64,000 nt of DNA from Candidatus Saccharimonadota bacterium (lineage in GTDB: Bacteria; Patescibacteriota; Saccharimonadia; Saccharimonadales; Saccharimonadaceae). Each line of letters starts with the position of its first letter. Positions within the stretch are counted from its first letter, which is position 1. Below the pieces are notes generated by a model, which saw only the letters and a program-made list of their open reading frames with translations, did no database searches and was not told the origin of the DNA. Shown here one piece after another: positions 19,334 to 27,414 of the stretch. The translations under genes were made by a program, and so were the position numbers. Location of the stretch: NCBI GenBank assembly GCA_017404935.1, contig JAFRBI010000004.1, positions 1-64,000 of the forward strand. Reading direction: 5' to 3'.

Positions 19334-20515
19334 TTAAACTTTCCTTAATATTATTATATCTCTCGCTACGATTTGACCTTCTCTGTGATAAAAAAGACCC
19401 TCGCGCGATTTATTCTCTACATTATACCCCATATTCTCTATTTGGTCAAGTATTTCTAGCCTGGAATATTCGCCATTTTCGCGAAGCCAAGCTGGGGCAG
19501 CGATGACGATAGGAGTGTTTTTTACGATTTGGGGTGCTAGGTTCTTAAGAAAACCTAGAATAATGCTAGAACATTCCTGTTTTTGCTCTTTTAGTTCGAT
19601 ATCTGAAGGAATTTTGCTCATAGGTTTACCAAGATAGCCTTCGCAAGCCACGGCATCGAGTTTAGACCATTTATGATCTGTAGCGTTACCTTGAGATAAC
19701 AGAAAAGTACTTTCTCGACGCGCTTGCGCCGGCCCGTCGTTACGGGCGGCGCTGCGCTCTTCTTGCTCGCGTCTTCGCAAGACGGTCTCGAAAGCACTTT
19801 TTCTGTTATCTTGGAGTAACCATTTCAGGTTTCTTTCAGAGTATTCGATCATTCTTTCGCTGATGTCGGTGCCGTAGGCAAAATAACCCATCAAAAGGGC
19901 TTCTTGGAGTAAAACGCCGGTGCCACAGAATGGGTCTAGGATAATAGAGCCAGGCTTTAGAGCCCCGCAGAGATTGATTAAGATTTGGGCGAGTTTTGGT
20001 GGGAGCATACCGACTTTAGCGTCTCTTGCTGGGCGACCTTGATCGCGGCGAGAGTAAGCATCGATATCTTGCACACCAATAACTTTGTAATAATCATTGT
20101 CTACTTTGATGAGTTCTATTTTTTTAGGGTTTTTGCCAGATAGGCCATTATGAAGGGAAGTAGCAGTAGAAAGTACAGCATCGTCGCCTAAAACTACTCG
20201 GACACTTCGGCCGTGGCGAGTGAGAATCTTTTTTAGTTTCATCGCTTCAAGCGTGGCAGATTTTTTGGAAGCGCCTTTAGAATAATCTGAAATACCGATG
20301 GTGATTTTGCCATCTTCGATTTTACTTAAGAATTCTAGAGGTTTTTCGGATAATTTTTCGGCAAGTTTGAGGGAACCACCAAGACGATTGATATCTGGCG
20401 TAGTTTTGCTATCAAACAGAGATAAATTATTGGTAAGATGGGTGATTTTACCAAAAAGTGATTCTAGTTCTGCGTTTGATAATTCTGGTTCGCGCCCGAG
20501 CACTGCTAAATACAT
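19334..20515 (-). CDS. TRM11-like tRNA guanine N2-methyltransferase, with palindromic insert
   Basis: The protein has 393 residues. Its first about 160 residues look like a THUMP-type RNA-binding region (YLAVLGREPELSNAELESLF), followed by a Rossmann methyltransferase with SAM motif ILDPFCGTGVLLQEALLMGY. This is the layout of Trm11/TrmG10 enzymes, which methylate G10 of tRNA. The catalytic motif, usually DPPYG or EPYLG, reads CEGYLGKP here, which is unusual. Residues about 232-277 are Arg/Ala-rich and encoded by a palindromic insertion between the motif I region and the motif IV region. It heads a small unit with rpmA. Confidence 0.82.
   Translation of the reverse strand: MYLAVLGREPELSNAELESLFGKITHLTNNLSLFDSKTTPDINRLGGSLKLAEKLSEKPLEFLSKIEDGKITIGISDYSKGASKKSATLEAMKLKKILTRHGRSVRVVLGDDAVLSTATSLHNGLSGKNPKKIELIKVDNDYYKVIGVQDIDAYSRRDQGRPARDAKVGMLPPKLAQILINLCGALKPGSIILDPFCGTGVLLQEALLMGYFAYGTDISERMIEYSERNLKWLLQDNRKSAFETVLRRREQEERSAARNDGPAQARRESTFLLSQGNATDHKWSKLDAVACEGYLGKPMSKIPSDIELKEQKQECSSIILGFLKNLAPQIVKNTPIVIAAPAWLRENGEYSRLEILDQIENMGYNVENKSREGLFYHREGQIVARDIIILRKV
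19685..19820. repeat. In-frame palindromic element inside the RNA methyltransferase gene
   Basis: Outer arms (19685-19718 against about 19787-19820) are reverse complements with few mismatches (GTTACCTTGAGATAACAG against its mirror). The 70-nt GC-rich core contains GCCCGTCGTTACGGG, which also occurs in the lepA element. The element keeps the frame open on the minus strand. Confidence 0.9.
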
Positions 20516-20547
20516 AACTAAATTATATCATATGGTATAATATAAAT

Positions 20548-21894
20548 ATGAAATTATCAGAGGAACTAATCTATCGTGGCTTCACAGCCGAAACTACCAT
20601 TAAAAACCCAGAAGATTTAGACACTCGGGAATCTAAGAAATTTTATTGGGGTGCAGACCCTTCGGCAGATTCTTTGACGATTGGAAACTTGGCAGCTCTT
20701 ATGATGTGCGCCTGTTTTGTACGGCACGGGTACGAACCATATCTTTTGGTTGGTGGTGCCACTGGGCAGATTGGTGACCCAAAAGAGAATGGTGAGAGAG
20801 ATCTTAAATCGCTTGAAGAAGTAGAGCATAATAAAAAATGCATTAAGCAACAGGTTGAACAAGTGATTGTAAAAGCAACCGAAATGGCTTCTCTCGGGCC
20901 GCGTCCGGCCGGCCCATCGCCATGGGTGGCCGGCGCTAGTCCTCGCGCTGCCGCGCTCCGGATTCCCTCGAGTAAGCCATCTTCGGTTGCTCTTACGATG
21001 GTGGATAATTACGATTGGTTTAAAGATATCAATTACCTTTCGTTCCTTCGGGAAATCGGGAAGAATTTTTCAATGACACAGCTTCTTGATCGGCAATTTG
21101 TGCAAAATCGGATTGGCGCGGGAGGTTCGGGTATCTCTTATGCTGAGTTTTCTTATACTCTCATTCAGGGCTATGATTTTCTACATCTTTATCGTGAATA
21201 TGGAGTAGCTTTGCAGCTTTGTGGGGCAGATCAATATGGCAACTGCACGAGTGGTATTCATTTAATTTCTAAATTAGAAAATGCTACAGCAGATGTATGG
21301 AGTACGCCGCTTGTAATAGATCCAGTAACAGGCAAGAAATTTGGCAAGTCCGAAGGAAATGCTATTTGGCTAGCTGCTTCTGATAATGGCTCTGGAAATT
21401 ACACTTCAATTTATGATTTTTATCAATTTTGGATGAATCAATCTGACGCGGCAGTAGAAAACTTGCTAAAGATTTATACTTTGCTCGAGCCTGCAGAGAT
21501 TGATGAAATTTTGGCTTGTCATAAAGAACAGCCTGAGCTCAGAATCGCTCAAAAAGCTTTGGCTCGTGGCGTAACTACTGTGGTTCACGGTGCTGGTGCA
21601 GCTGAAGCAGTAGAAAATTTGTCGGAAACATTGTTTTCTCGCGAAACTGATTTTTCGGAATTTTCCGAAGATGAATTAACAGAATTTTCGGCGTATCTTC
21701 CAGTAATTGCTAAGGGTGCGATGCTAGTAGATGCTTTGGCAGAGACTGGTCTTGCTGAGTCTAAGAAAAAGGCGCGTGAATTTATCGCCCAGGGTGCAAT
21801 TTCGATTAACGGTACTAAAGTTTCTGACGATTTAGCAGTAAATCAAACAGCTATCATCAAAAAAGGCAAAAATAAGTTTGCAATAGTGAAATAG
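20548..21894 (+). CDS. tyrS: Tyrosyl-tRNA synthetase, with palindromic insert
   Basis: TyrRS charges tRNA-Tyr. The 448-residue class I enzyme opens with KFYWGADPSADSLTIGN, where the HIGH signature is changed to TIGN. It keeps VGGATGQIGDPKE, the tyrosine site SYAEFSYTLIQGYDF and LCGADQYGN, the KMSKS-equivalent KFGKSEGN, and a C-terminal S4 domain (KKKAREFIAQGAISING). It is longer than usual (about 410) because residues about 107-150 come from a palindromic GC-rich insertion just before the conserved VDNYDW motif. The ATG follows TATAAT by 6 nt, so the mRNA is probably leaderless. It is divergent from the methyltransferase gene. Confidence 0.96.
   Translation: MKLSEELIYRGFTAETTIKNPEDLDTRESKKFYWGADPSADSLTIGNLAALMMCACFVRHGYEPYLLVGGATGQIGDPKENGERDLKSLEEVEHNKKCIKQQVEQVIVKATEMASLGPRPAGPSPWVAGASPRAAALRIPSSKPSSVALTMVDNYDWFKDINYLSFLREIGKNFSMTQLLDRQFVQNRIGAGGSGISYAEFSYTLIQGYDFLHLYREYGVALQLCGADQYGNCTSGIHLISKLENATADVWSTPLVIDPVTGKKFGKSEGNAIWLAASDNGSGNYTSIYDFYQFWMNQSDAAVENLLKIYTLLEPAEIDEILACHKEQPELRIAQKALARGVTTVVHGAGAAEAVENLSETLFSRETDFSEFSEDELTEFSAYLPVIAKGAMLVDALAETGLAESKKKAREFIAQGAISINGTKVSDDLAVNQTAIIKKGKNKFAIVK
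20866..20999. repeat. In-frame palindromic element inside tyrS
   Basis: Arms ATTGTAAAAGCAACCGAA (20866 on) and its mirror ending at 20999 flank a strongly GC-rich core (GGGCCGCGTCC, GGCCGGC, TCCTCGCG, CTCCGGA). The right arm is native TyrRS sequence (VALTMVDNYDW); the left arm looks like an inverted copy of it. GGCCGCGTCC and the later CTCCGGA also appear in the truB element read on the opposite strand. Confidence 0.9.
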
Positions 21895-21918
21895 GCTTTT
21901 TGGTGGTATAATTTTGTT

Positions 21919-22986
21919 ATGGCTAAAAAGCGAAAGTTCAAGTTTCCTTGGCGAACGATTATTTCTATCGCGACTATTGGCTTGGTGGGTTATGTAGTTT
22001 ACCAAAACTGGGATGGTTTTGTAGAAACTTTTGATAATTTGAATCGGACCAACATCTTTGTACTGCTACTTCTCGTGCCAGAGCAGTTATTCATGTATTA
22101 TGCTTGTGGGCAGATATTTTTCTCGTATCTAGAAAATAAATACCGAATGGTGTTTGGACGAAAGGAAAAATTAAAAATTTCTACCGAGCTAAATTTTGTA
22201 AACCGAGCAGTGCCGGCTGGGGCGCTTGGTGGTTTGGCGTATCTTACCTATAGAATGCGACCGTTTGGGGTAACAGCAGGGCAAGCGAGTTTTCTTTATA
22301 TTTTTAGATTTGGGATTACTACGGTAGTAAATTATGTACAGGCTCTTATAGCAGTGTTGGTGCTTCTTGCGCTTGGTTCAATTCCGGAGGAAGCCACGTG
22401 GATTATTTGGGTGTCGCTTCTGATGAATATGGGCGTATTTACGATTTTGGGTTTAATTATTTATGTCGCGAGTTCTAAAAAACGAATTGAATGGTTTGCG
22501 ATGTTAGTGGGGAGATTAATTGCATTTGTAGTGCGAGTAGTAACCTTTGGGCATAAAAAGAGTTTGTTTAGAAGAGAAAAAGTGCAAGATTATTTTCTTA
22601 GTATTCATGACTGTGTAGTAATTGTAAAAAAGGATAAGAAATCTCTATATAGACCTACAATGTGGGGCTTTATTTATAGCCTTTGCGAAATTGGGGTATA
22701 TTGGATTGTAGCGTGTGCGATGGGGCGACCAGAAATTTTGCCGGTGATTATGGTGGGTGAAGCGATTGGTTCAGTGTTTGATGGAATTGTGCCATATGGG
22801 CCGTATGAGCTTGGTATGGCAGGGGTGATGGGAATACTCTTAGGTGGAACGGAAGAAGCAATTGCAGTTTCTCTAATTGTAACGGTAATGGCAAGGGCAC
22901 TGTCCCTTATCTTTACAATTCTCACGGGTTATTGGCCATACCAACAAGCAATTAGAGGCAAAGAAGATGGAAAATCTAACTCCTAG
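21919..22986 (+). CDS. Flippase-like membrane protein (UPF0104/LPG synthase TM domain)
   Basis: The protein of 355 residues has eight or so hydrophobic spans after a basic N-terminus (MAKKRKFKFPWR). It matches the lysylphosphatidylglycerol synthase transmembrane/UPF0104 family: NFVNRAVPAGALGGLAYLTY in the middle and PYGPYELGMAGVMGILLGG near the end are family hallmarks. These domains are thought to move lipids across the membrane. There is no attached lysyl transferase domain. A TATAAT box ends 6 nt before the ATG. Its last 20 nt overlap xseA, though a functional tie to the nuclease is not expected. Confidence 0.82.
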   Translation: MAKKRKFKFPWRTIISIATIGLVGYVVYQNWDGFVETFDNLNRTNIFVLLLLVPEQLFMYYACGQIFFSYLENKYRMVFGRKEKLKISTELNFVNRAVPAGALGGLAYLTYRMRPFGVTAGQASFLYIFRFGITTVVNYVQALIAVLVLLALGSIPEEATWIIWVSLLMNMGVFTILGLIIYVASSKKRIEWFAMLVGRLIAFVVRVVTFGHKKSLFRREKVQDYFLSIHDCVVIVKKDKKSLYRPTMWGFIYSLCEIGVYWIVACAMGRPEILPVIMVGEAIGSVFDGIVPYGPYELGMAGVMGILLGGTEEAIAVSLIVTVMARALSLIFTILTGYWPYQQAIRGKEDGKSNS

Positions 22987-23983
22987 CGAATTTTTAGCAG
23001 TAGTAAATCAGACGCTGGAATATACGTATTCGTCGGTGACGATTGTGGGGGAGGTGAGCGAATTTAAAATAAACCAAGGGAAATGGGTGTTTTTTAACGT
23101 TAAAGACGAAGAATCGTCGGTGCCTTGTTTTATGACTTTGTGGGGACTGACGCAGCCAATAGAAGATGGAATGAAAGTAGTAATTCGTGGTGTTCCAAAA
23201 GTTACTAAGTGGGGAAAGTTTTCTTTTACAGTTTCTAAAATCGCGCCAGTGGGTGAAGGCTCGCTGAAAAAAGCTTTTGAGATGCTCAAGAAAAAATTAA
23301 AAGACGAAGGGCTGTTTGATATTTCTAAAAAACGCCCTTTGCCAGAAGAAATCTCTAAAATTGGCGTAATTTCTTCTACTCAGGCTGCTGGGTATCACGA
23401 TTTTGTAAAAATTATTAATGCCAGATGGGGTGGAATGAGGGTTTTGGTGGCGCACACTCAGGTGCAAGGTTTGGACGCGTCAGAGCAAATGATAAAAGCT
23501 CTTAAATATTTTAATGAGCGAACAGATGTAGATGTAATTGCTCTGATTCGTGGTGGTGGTTCGAAGGATGATCTTGCTTGTTTTAATGATGAGGCGTTGG
23601 TCCGTGCAGTGGCAGCATCGAAAATTCCAGTGATTACGGGTATTGGCCACGAGGTAGATGAGAGCTTATGTGATCTCGCAGCTGATGTGAGAGCGTCGAC
23701 GCCATCTAATGTGGCAGAACTTTTAACTCGTGATAGAAAAACCGAAAAAATTACCGAAAAAGTGGAAGCGATTTATCAGAAAATTATTTCGGAAATTAGA
23801 ATTTTAGAATCGGAAGTTTCGCAGAAAAAACGTATTATTGAAACGCTTAACCCAGAGAATATTTTAAAGCAAGGCTATGCGATTTTATCTGGTGATATTA
23901 AGATTGGCAGTGTTGTAAAAATTACAACATTAGAGCAGGAAATTGAAGCAGAAATTTTAAAATTAAAGAAAGGTAAAAAATGA
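22967..23983 (+). CDS. xseA: Exodeoxyribonuclease VII large subunit
   Basis: Exonuclease VII degrades single-stranded DNA in both directions. The 338-residue large subunit has an N-terminal OB fold (VTIVGEVSEFKINQGKWVFFNVKDE), then the catalytic domain with IGVISSTQAAGYHDFVKI, ALIRGGGSKDDLACFND and GIGHEVDESLCDLAADVRASTPSNVAELL. It is shorter than the E. coli subunit (about 455) because the coiled-coil region is reduced to residues about 245-290. The ATG is inside the previous membrane protein gene, and xseB overlaps its end by 4 nt (ATGA), the classic coupled pair. Confidence 0.95.
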   Translation: MENLTPSEFLAVVNQTLEYTYSSVTIVGEVSEFKINQGKWVFFNVKDEESSVPCFMTLWGLTQPIEDGMKVVIRGVPKVTKWGKFSFTVSKIAPVGEGSLKKAFEMLKKKLKDEGLFDISKKRPLPEEISKIGVISSTQAAGYHDFVKIINARWGGMRVLVAHTQVQGLDASEQMIKALKYFNERTDVDVIALIRGGGSKDDLACFNDEALVRAVAASKIPVITGIGHEVDESLCDLAADVRASTPSNVAELLTRDRKTEKITEKVEAIYQKIISEIRILESEVSQKKRIIETLNPENILKQGYAILSGDIKIGSVVKITTLEQEIEAEILKLKKGKK

Positions 23984-24174
23984 GTGAGAAAACTTTGAAC
24001 CAAAAATTAAAAGATTTAGATAAGCAGGTGGAATGGTTCTATTCAGATGATTTTAAGCTGGAAAAAGCTTCCGAAAAATATAAAGAAGCTTTGAAATTAT
24101 CCGAAGAAATTGAAAAAGATTTAAAAAATCTTAAAAATGAAATTGAAGTATTAAACGAAGATTTTACCAAATAA
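23980..24174 (+). CDS. xseB: Exodeoxyribonuclease VII small subunit
   Basis: The 64-residue helical protein matches XseB in size, charge and position directly after xseA with a 4-nt overlap. It shows the pattern LNQKLKDLDKQVEWFYSDDFKLEKASEKYKEAL, comparable to the conserved LE-EIV-LE-G-LSLEESL-Y-EG segment of the family. Several small subunits bind each large subunit. Translation is almost certainly coupled to xseA. Confidence 0.9.
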   Translation: MSEKTLNQKLKDLDKQVEWFYSDDFKLEKASEKYKEALKLSEEIEKDLKNLKNEIEVLNEDFTK

Positions 24175-24196
24175 TTTTTTGTGATATAATAAACTT

Positions 24197-25084
24197 ATGG
24201 ATAATAAACAGCCATTTGGTTCTGGGCCTAATTCTGGGCAGCCATATACGGCAGCTTTTACGCAGCCGATTACTTCGCCACAAGGTGCAGATATGAGCCA
24301 ACCGATGCAGCCAGCACAGATGGCACAGCCAATGCAACCAGGCCAGCCACAAGGTGCGATTACTAGCAACCCAATTACGGGTCAGCCAATGATTTCGCAG
24401 GCGCCAGTCCAGGAAGTCCCACAAATAAGAAAAGATACAAAATCTTTGATTAAAACTATTGTGATTATTGCACTTTCTCTTGTTTCGGTAACATTTATTG
24501 GTTTGTTTATTTGGATGTGGACACAGTATGATTCTGCTAAAACTGATGTAGATGGGCAAATTGCTGATGCAGTGGTAAAAGCAGTAGATGAGAATACTAC
24601 TAAACTAGAAAATGAATTTACTATTCGTGAAAAATACCCATATAAGACTTTTGCTGGGCCGGCAGACTATGGTGAGCTTACCTTTGAATATCCAAAGACT
24701 TGGAGTGTGTATGTAGCAAAAGACGCCACCCAGCGTGGAGATTTTGAAGCATACTTAAACCCAGTAGAAGTTTATGAAGTTTCTGATGAAACGGTGAATG
24801 CTCTAAGAGTAGCAGTAAAAGACGAAGGTTTTGATGAAGTAGCTGAAGAATATCAAAGAGAGCTAGAAGGCGATCAGGCAACACTTAAAGTAGAATCGGT
24901 GACGATTGGTAAAGACGGTAACATTACAGCTAACCGTTATACTGGCATTATCCCTGGCACTGAGCTAAATGGTATCGTAGTGATATTTAAGATTCGTGAT
25001 AAAACTGCAGTGCTTCAAACCGATTCAGTGTTGTTCCAAAGTGATTTTGATACACTTCTTTCAACTGTTCGTTTTAACGCGTGA
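24197..25084 (+). CDS. Membrane-anchored protein with Pro/Gln-rich cytoplasmic tail
   Basis: No family recognised. The 295-residue protein begins with a Pro/Gln/Met-rich disordered tail (residues 1-75; repeats like QPMQPAQMAQPMQPGQPQ), then one membrane span (about 88-112, IVIIALSLVSVTFIGLFIWMW), then an extracytoplasmic domain of 180 residues with YPKTWSVYV, resembling PsbP-like or lipoprotein-type folds. The disordered N-terminus facing the cytoplasm is common in Saccharibacteria surface proteins. The ATG is 6 nt after TATAAT. It begins its own leaderless transcript after xseB. Confidence 0.6.
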   Translation: MDNKQPFGSGPNSGQPYTAAFTQPITSPQGADMSQPMQPAQMAQPMQPGQPQGAITSNPITGQPMISQAPVQEVPQIRKDTKSLIKTIVIIALSLVSVTFIGLFIWMWTQYDSAKTDVDGQIADAVVKAVDENTTKLENEFTIREKYPYKTFAGPADYGELTFEYPKTWSVYVAKDATQRGDFEAYLNPVEVYEVSDETVNALRVAVKDEGFDEVAEEYQRELEGDQATLKVESVTIGKDGNITANRYTGIIPGTELNGIVVIFKIRDKTAVLQTDSVLFQSDFDTLLSTVRFNA

Positions 25085-25099
25085 TATAATATATATATA

Positions 25100-25780
25100 A
25101 TGTTGGAGGTTGATGGAGCGACGGTGGTGGCGCGCGAGTTGAAGCGGCCACTTTTGGAATTAAGGCAACTTGCTTTTGGTTTTGATGGAAATGGCGCAGG
25201 CGATGAAAAGATTCGCTCAAGAATGATTAGTGTAGCAGATAAAGCAATTCGTCAAGTGAATGATCTTGCTAAACTTGAGAAATTAGCAAACGGTGGCTTT
25301 GAAATGGGGCCGGTGGCAGTGAGGGCACTTTGCGACGATGTAATTTCAGAAGTTTCCGAACTTTTTGATGGTAAAAAAGGCAAAATGACAGTGCGATATT
25401 CTAATCGTTCTAGACTAGTAGTGGCAAACCCAGAACTTTTATCTTCTGTGGTATATAATTTTCTTCTTGATGCAGAAAATTATACTGATGAAGAAATGAA
25501 AACCGAGCTTCGTGTGCGTGAAGCTAATGGAATGGTGGAGATTAATGTTAGAGATTTTGGACCGGCGCTACCTTTTGATGTGTGGCAAGAAGTAAAAGGA
25601 AATCTAATGACTCCTCGTGATATTGCGATGCGCCCAGGCTCTTCGGCGCTCGGGCTTTATATTGTGTCTAAATTTTCTAAATATATGAATGCAGAAGTAG
25701 GTGCAGTGAGACATCGTGATGGTGCGAGCTTCTTTGTAAAAATTCCAGTGCCTCATCAAGTAAATTTGTGGGGGCTTTGA
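25100..25780 (+). CDS. Histidine-kinase-like protein lacking the phospho-acceptor histidine
   Basis: This 226-residue soluble protein has the layout of a sensor kinase core. A helical part (ARELKRPLLELRQLAF, about 11-26) corresponds to the HisKA H-box, but the residue that should be His in HELRTPL is Arg. An HATPase_c-type domain follows, with N-box-like SSVVYNFLLDAENYT, a G1-like VRDFGPALP and a G2-like SSALGLYIVSKF. No sensor or membrane span is present. A receiver-domain gene follows with a 1-nt overlap (TGATG). It may be a phosphatase, an ATP-binding regulator or an inactive kinase. The start follows a TATAAT box closely. Confidence 0.7.
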   Translation: MLEVDGATVVARELKRPLLELRQLAFGFDGNGAGDEKIRSRMISVADKAIRQVNDLAKLEKLANGGFEMGPVAVRALCDDVISEVSELFDGKKGKMTVRYSNRSRLVVANPELLSSVVYNFLLDAENYTDEEMKTELRVREANGMVEINVRDFGPALPFDVWQEVKGNLMTPRDIAMRPGSSALGLYIVSKFSKYMNAEVGAVRHRDGASFFVKIPVPHQVNLWGL

Positions 25781-26130
25781 TGATTCTTGTTGTTGATTCG
25801 GATGAAGTGTTTGGCGAATGCGTAGTTTCTAATTTAGAAAAAAATAAGTTTGATGCGCATCTTTCTAAAAATGCAATTGAAGCGATTAATTATATTGCCG
25901 ATGTAGTGCCGAGTTTGGTGTTTTTGGACCCGATTTTGACGGGACCAGACGGCTTTACATTTTTAAATGAAATGGCGTCTTATGCAGATACAATGAAAGT
26001 TCCGATTGTGTTGATATCGGAAAAAGATTTTTCTAATTTTGATCTTTCTGAATATAATGTAGTGGAAGTTCTGGATAAAAACAAAGTAAAGCCGAAGGAG
26101 ATTTTGGACTGTGCTCGAAAATATGCCTAA
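25780..26130 (+). CDS. Single-domain response regulator (receiver)
   Basis: The 116-residue protein is a stand-alone CheY-like receiver. The acidic pair is VDSDE, the phospho-acceptor Asp lies in VFLDPILTGPDGF, a Thr/Ser switch position is in VLISEK, and the conserved Lys is in VLDKNKVKP. No output domain is present, so it acts by binding a partner. I chose the ATG at 25780, which overlaps the TGA of the histidine-kinase-like gene, over an in-frame TTG at 25768. The paired kinase lacks its histidine, so the phosphate source is unclear. Confidence 0.82.
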   Translation: MILVVDSDEVFGECVVSNLEKNKFDAHLSKNAIEAINYIADVVPSLVFLDPILTGPDGFTFLNEMASYADTMKVPIVLISEKDFSNFDLSEYNVVEVLDKNKVKPKEILDCARKYA

Positions 26131-26788
26131 AGATTTGAAAACCAAAGCGTATGTGCTTCGGCGCACTAATTATGGCGAGGCGGATAGAATTATCAATTTA
26201 ATTACGCCGGTGGGGAAAATTTCGGCGATGGCGAAGGGCGTTCGTAAACCAAAATCAAAATTGGCTGGTGGAATTGAAATGTTTTCGCTGGTTCAAGTAA
26301 ATTTACATTTTGGTAAAAGTGATATGGCAGTTTTGACTGGCACTAAAATGATTTCGTTTTATGGTGAGATTTTGAAAGATTTGGGGCGAATGGAGCTAGC
26401 CTCAGAAATTTTGAAAAAAGTTAGCAAAGCGTCTGACTCGGTAGATTCGCCAGAACTTTTTGAAATAGTGGATCAGAGTTTAAGTTCTCTTAATGTTGGT
26501 TTTGATACTAATTTGGTGGAAGCGTGGTTTTTGTTAAATCTAGCGCGAGTGATGGGCGAAGAAATTAATTTATATAGAGATGCTGACGGCAATAAATTAG
26601 ATGCAAATTTAAAATATAGTTGGAACAGTTATGAAACGGTTTTCTATGTAGATGAAAAAGGCGAGATTGATGCGAATGTAATTAAAATTTTAAGACTTTT
26701 GGTATCATCTAAACTTGACGTGGTGGTGAGAATTAAAGATATTGGTGCTTATTTTTCTTTAATTTTAGAAATTGCTAAAGCTTTTTAA
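26123..26788 (+). CDS. recO: DNA repair protein RecO
   Basis: RecO helps RecR load RecA on single-stranded gaps coated with SSB. The protein of about 221 residues opens with the OB fold (KAYVLRRTNYGEADRIINLITPVGKISAMAKGVRKPKSKLAGG), closely matching the family, followed by a helical C-terminal domain. The C-terminal zinc cysteines found in many RecO proteins are absent. The start is either ATG 26123, or GTG 26111 inside the receiver gene; the overlap implies coupling to it. recA and recX are found at 46-48 kb. Confidence 0.9.
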   Translation: MPKDLKTKAYVLRRTNYGEADRIINLITPVGKISAMAKGVRKPKSKLAGGIEMFSLVQVNLHFGKSDMAVLTGTKMISFYGEILKDLGRMELASEILKKVSKASDSVDSPELFEIVDQSLSSLNVGFDTNLVEAWFLLNLARVMGEEINLYRDADGNKLDANLKYSWNSYETVFYVDEKGEIDANVIKILRLLVSSKLDVVVRIKDIGAYFSLILEIAKAF

Positions 26789-26833
26789 TTTTTATTTTAA
26801 AAATAGTGGTAAAATAAAATAAAGGAGAATAAA

Positions 26834-27394
26834 ATGGCTTCCAAAGTTCGCAAAAAAATCGTGCACAAAAAAGTTGAAAAAACTAAAAGAGTTAAAAAAC
26901 CATTTGATTATAAAACTACAATTTGGGTAGGTTTGGCGCTGGTGGCTTTAATCATTGTAGTGATGATGATTTTGAGGTTTAGCCAGAATGAGAGTTTTGA
27001 TAGTAGTTATTTTCATGATGCAGACGGCAAAATAGTGCTTACGATGAGTCGTGAGATGTCGGCGCTCGATGACAGTGAATGGGAAGCGGACGTAACACAC
27101 GTGGTCTATTATTATGAAGGCAATAAGATTATTGCTGCTAGAGCATTTTATGAATATGCGACTGAGGCCGAGGCGGAAGAAGCTTTTAAACATTTGGAAC
27201 TTGGGGCTTATTCTACCAATAAAAAAATTAATGGTAAATTTGTAGTATTTGATATTAATAAATCGCAATACGAAAATATGACGGTGGAAGATTTGAAGGA
27301 AAGCCGGGAACTTTTGAAACAAATTGATGCGTTGATTTTGGACTATGGCGAAGGTTATGTAAAGCCTCGAACTGTGTTAGAAGAAACAGAGTAG
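26834..27394 (+). CDS. Single-span membrane protein of unknown function
   Basis: I cannot place this 186-residue protein in a family. A very basic N-terminus (about residues 3-26, VRKKIVHKKVEKTKRVKKP) precedes one span (about 32-51, WVGLALVALIIVVMMILRF). An acidic, mainly extracytoplasmic domain follows with ATEAEAEEAFKHLELG, which suggests a small alpha/beta fold of the ACT or YcgL size. A good ribosome site (AAAGGAG) lies 8 nt before the ATG, unlike the leaderless neighbours. It sits alone between recO and glyS. Confidence 0.6.
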   Translation: MASKVRKKIVHKKVEKTKRVKKPFDYKTTIWVGLALVALIIVVMMILRFSQNESFDSSYFHDADGKIVLTMSREMSALDDSEWEADVTHVVYYYEGNKIIAARAFYEYATEAEAEEAFKHLELGAYSTNKKINGKFVVFDINKSQYENMTVEDLKESRELLKQIDALILDYGEGYVKPRTVLEETE

Positions 27395-27414
27395 TTTTGT
27401 GATATAATATTGGT

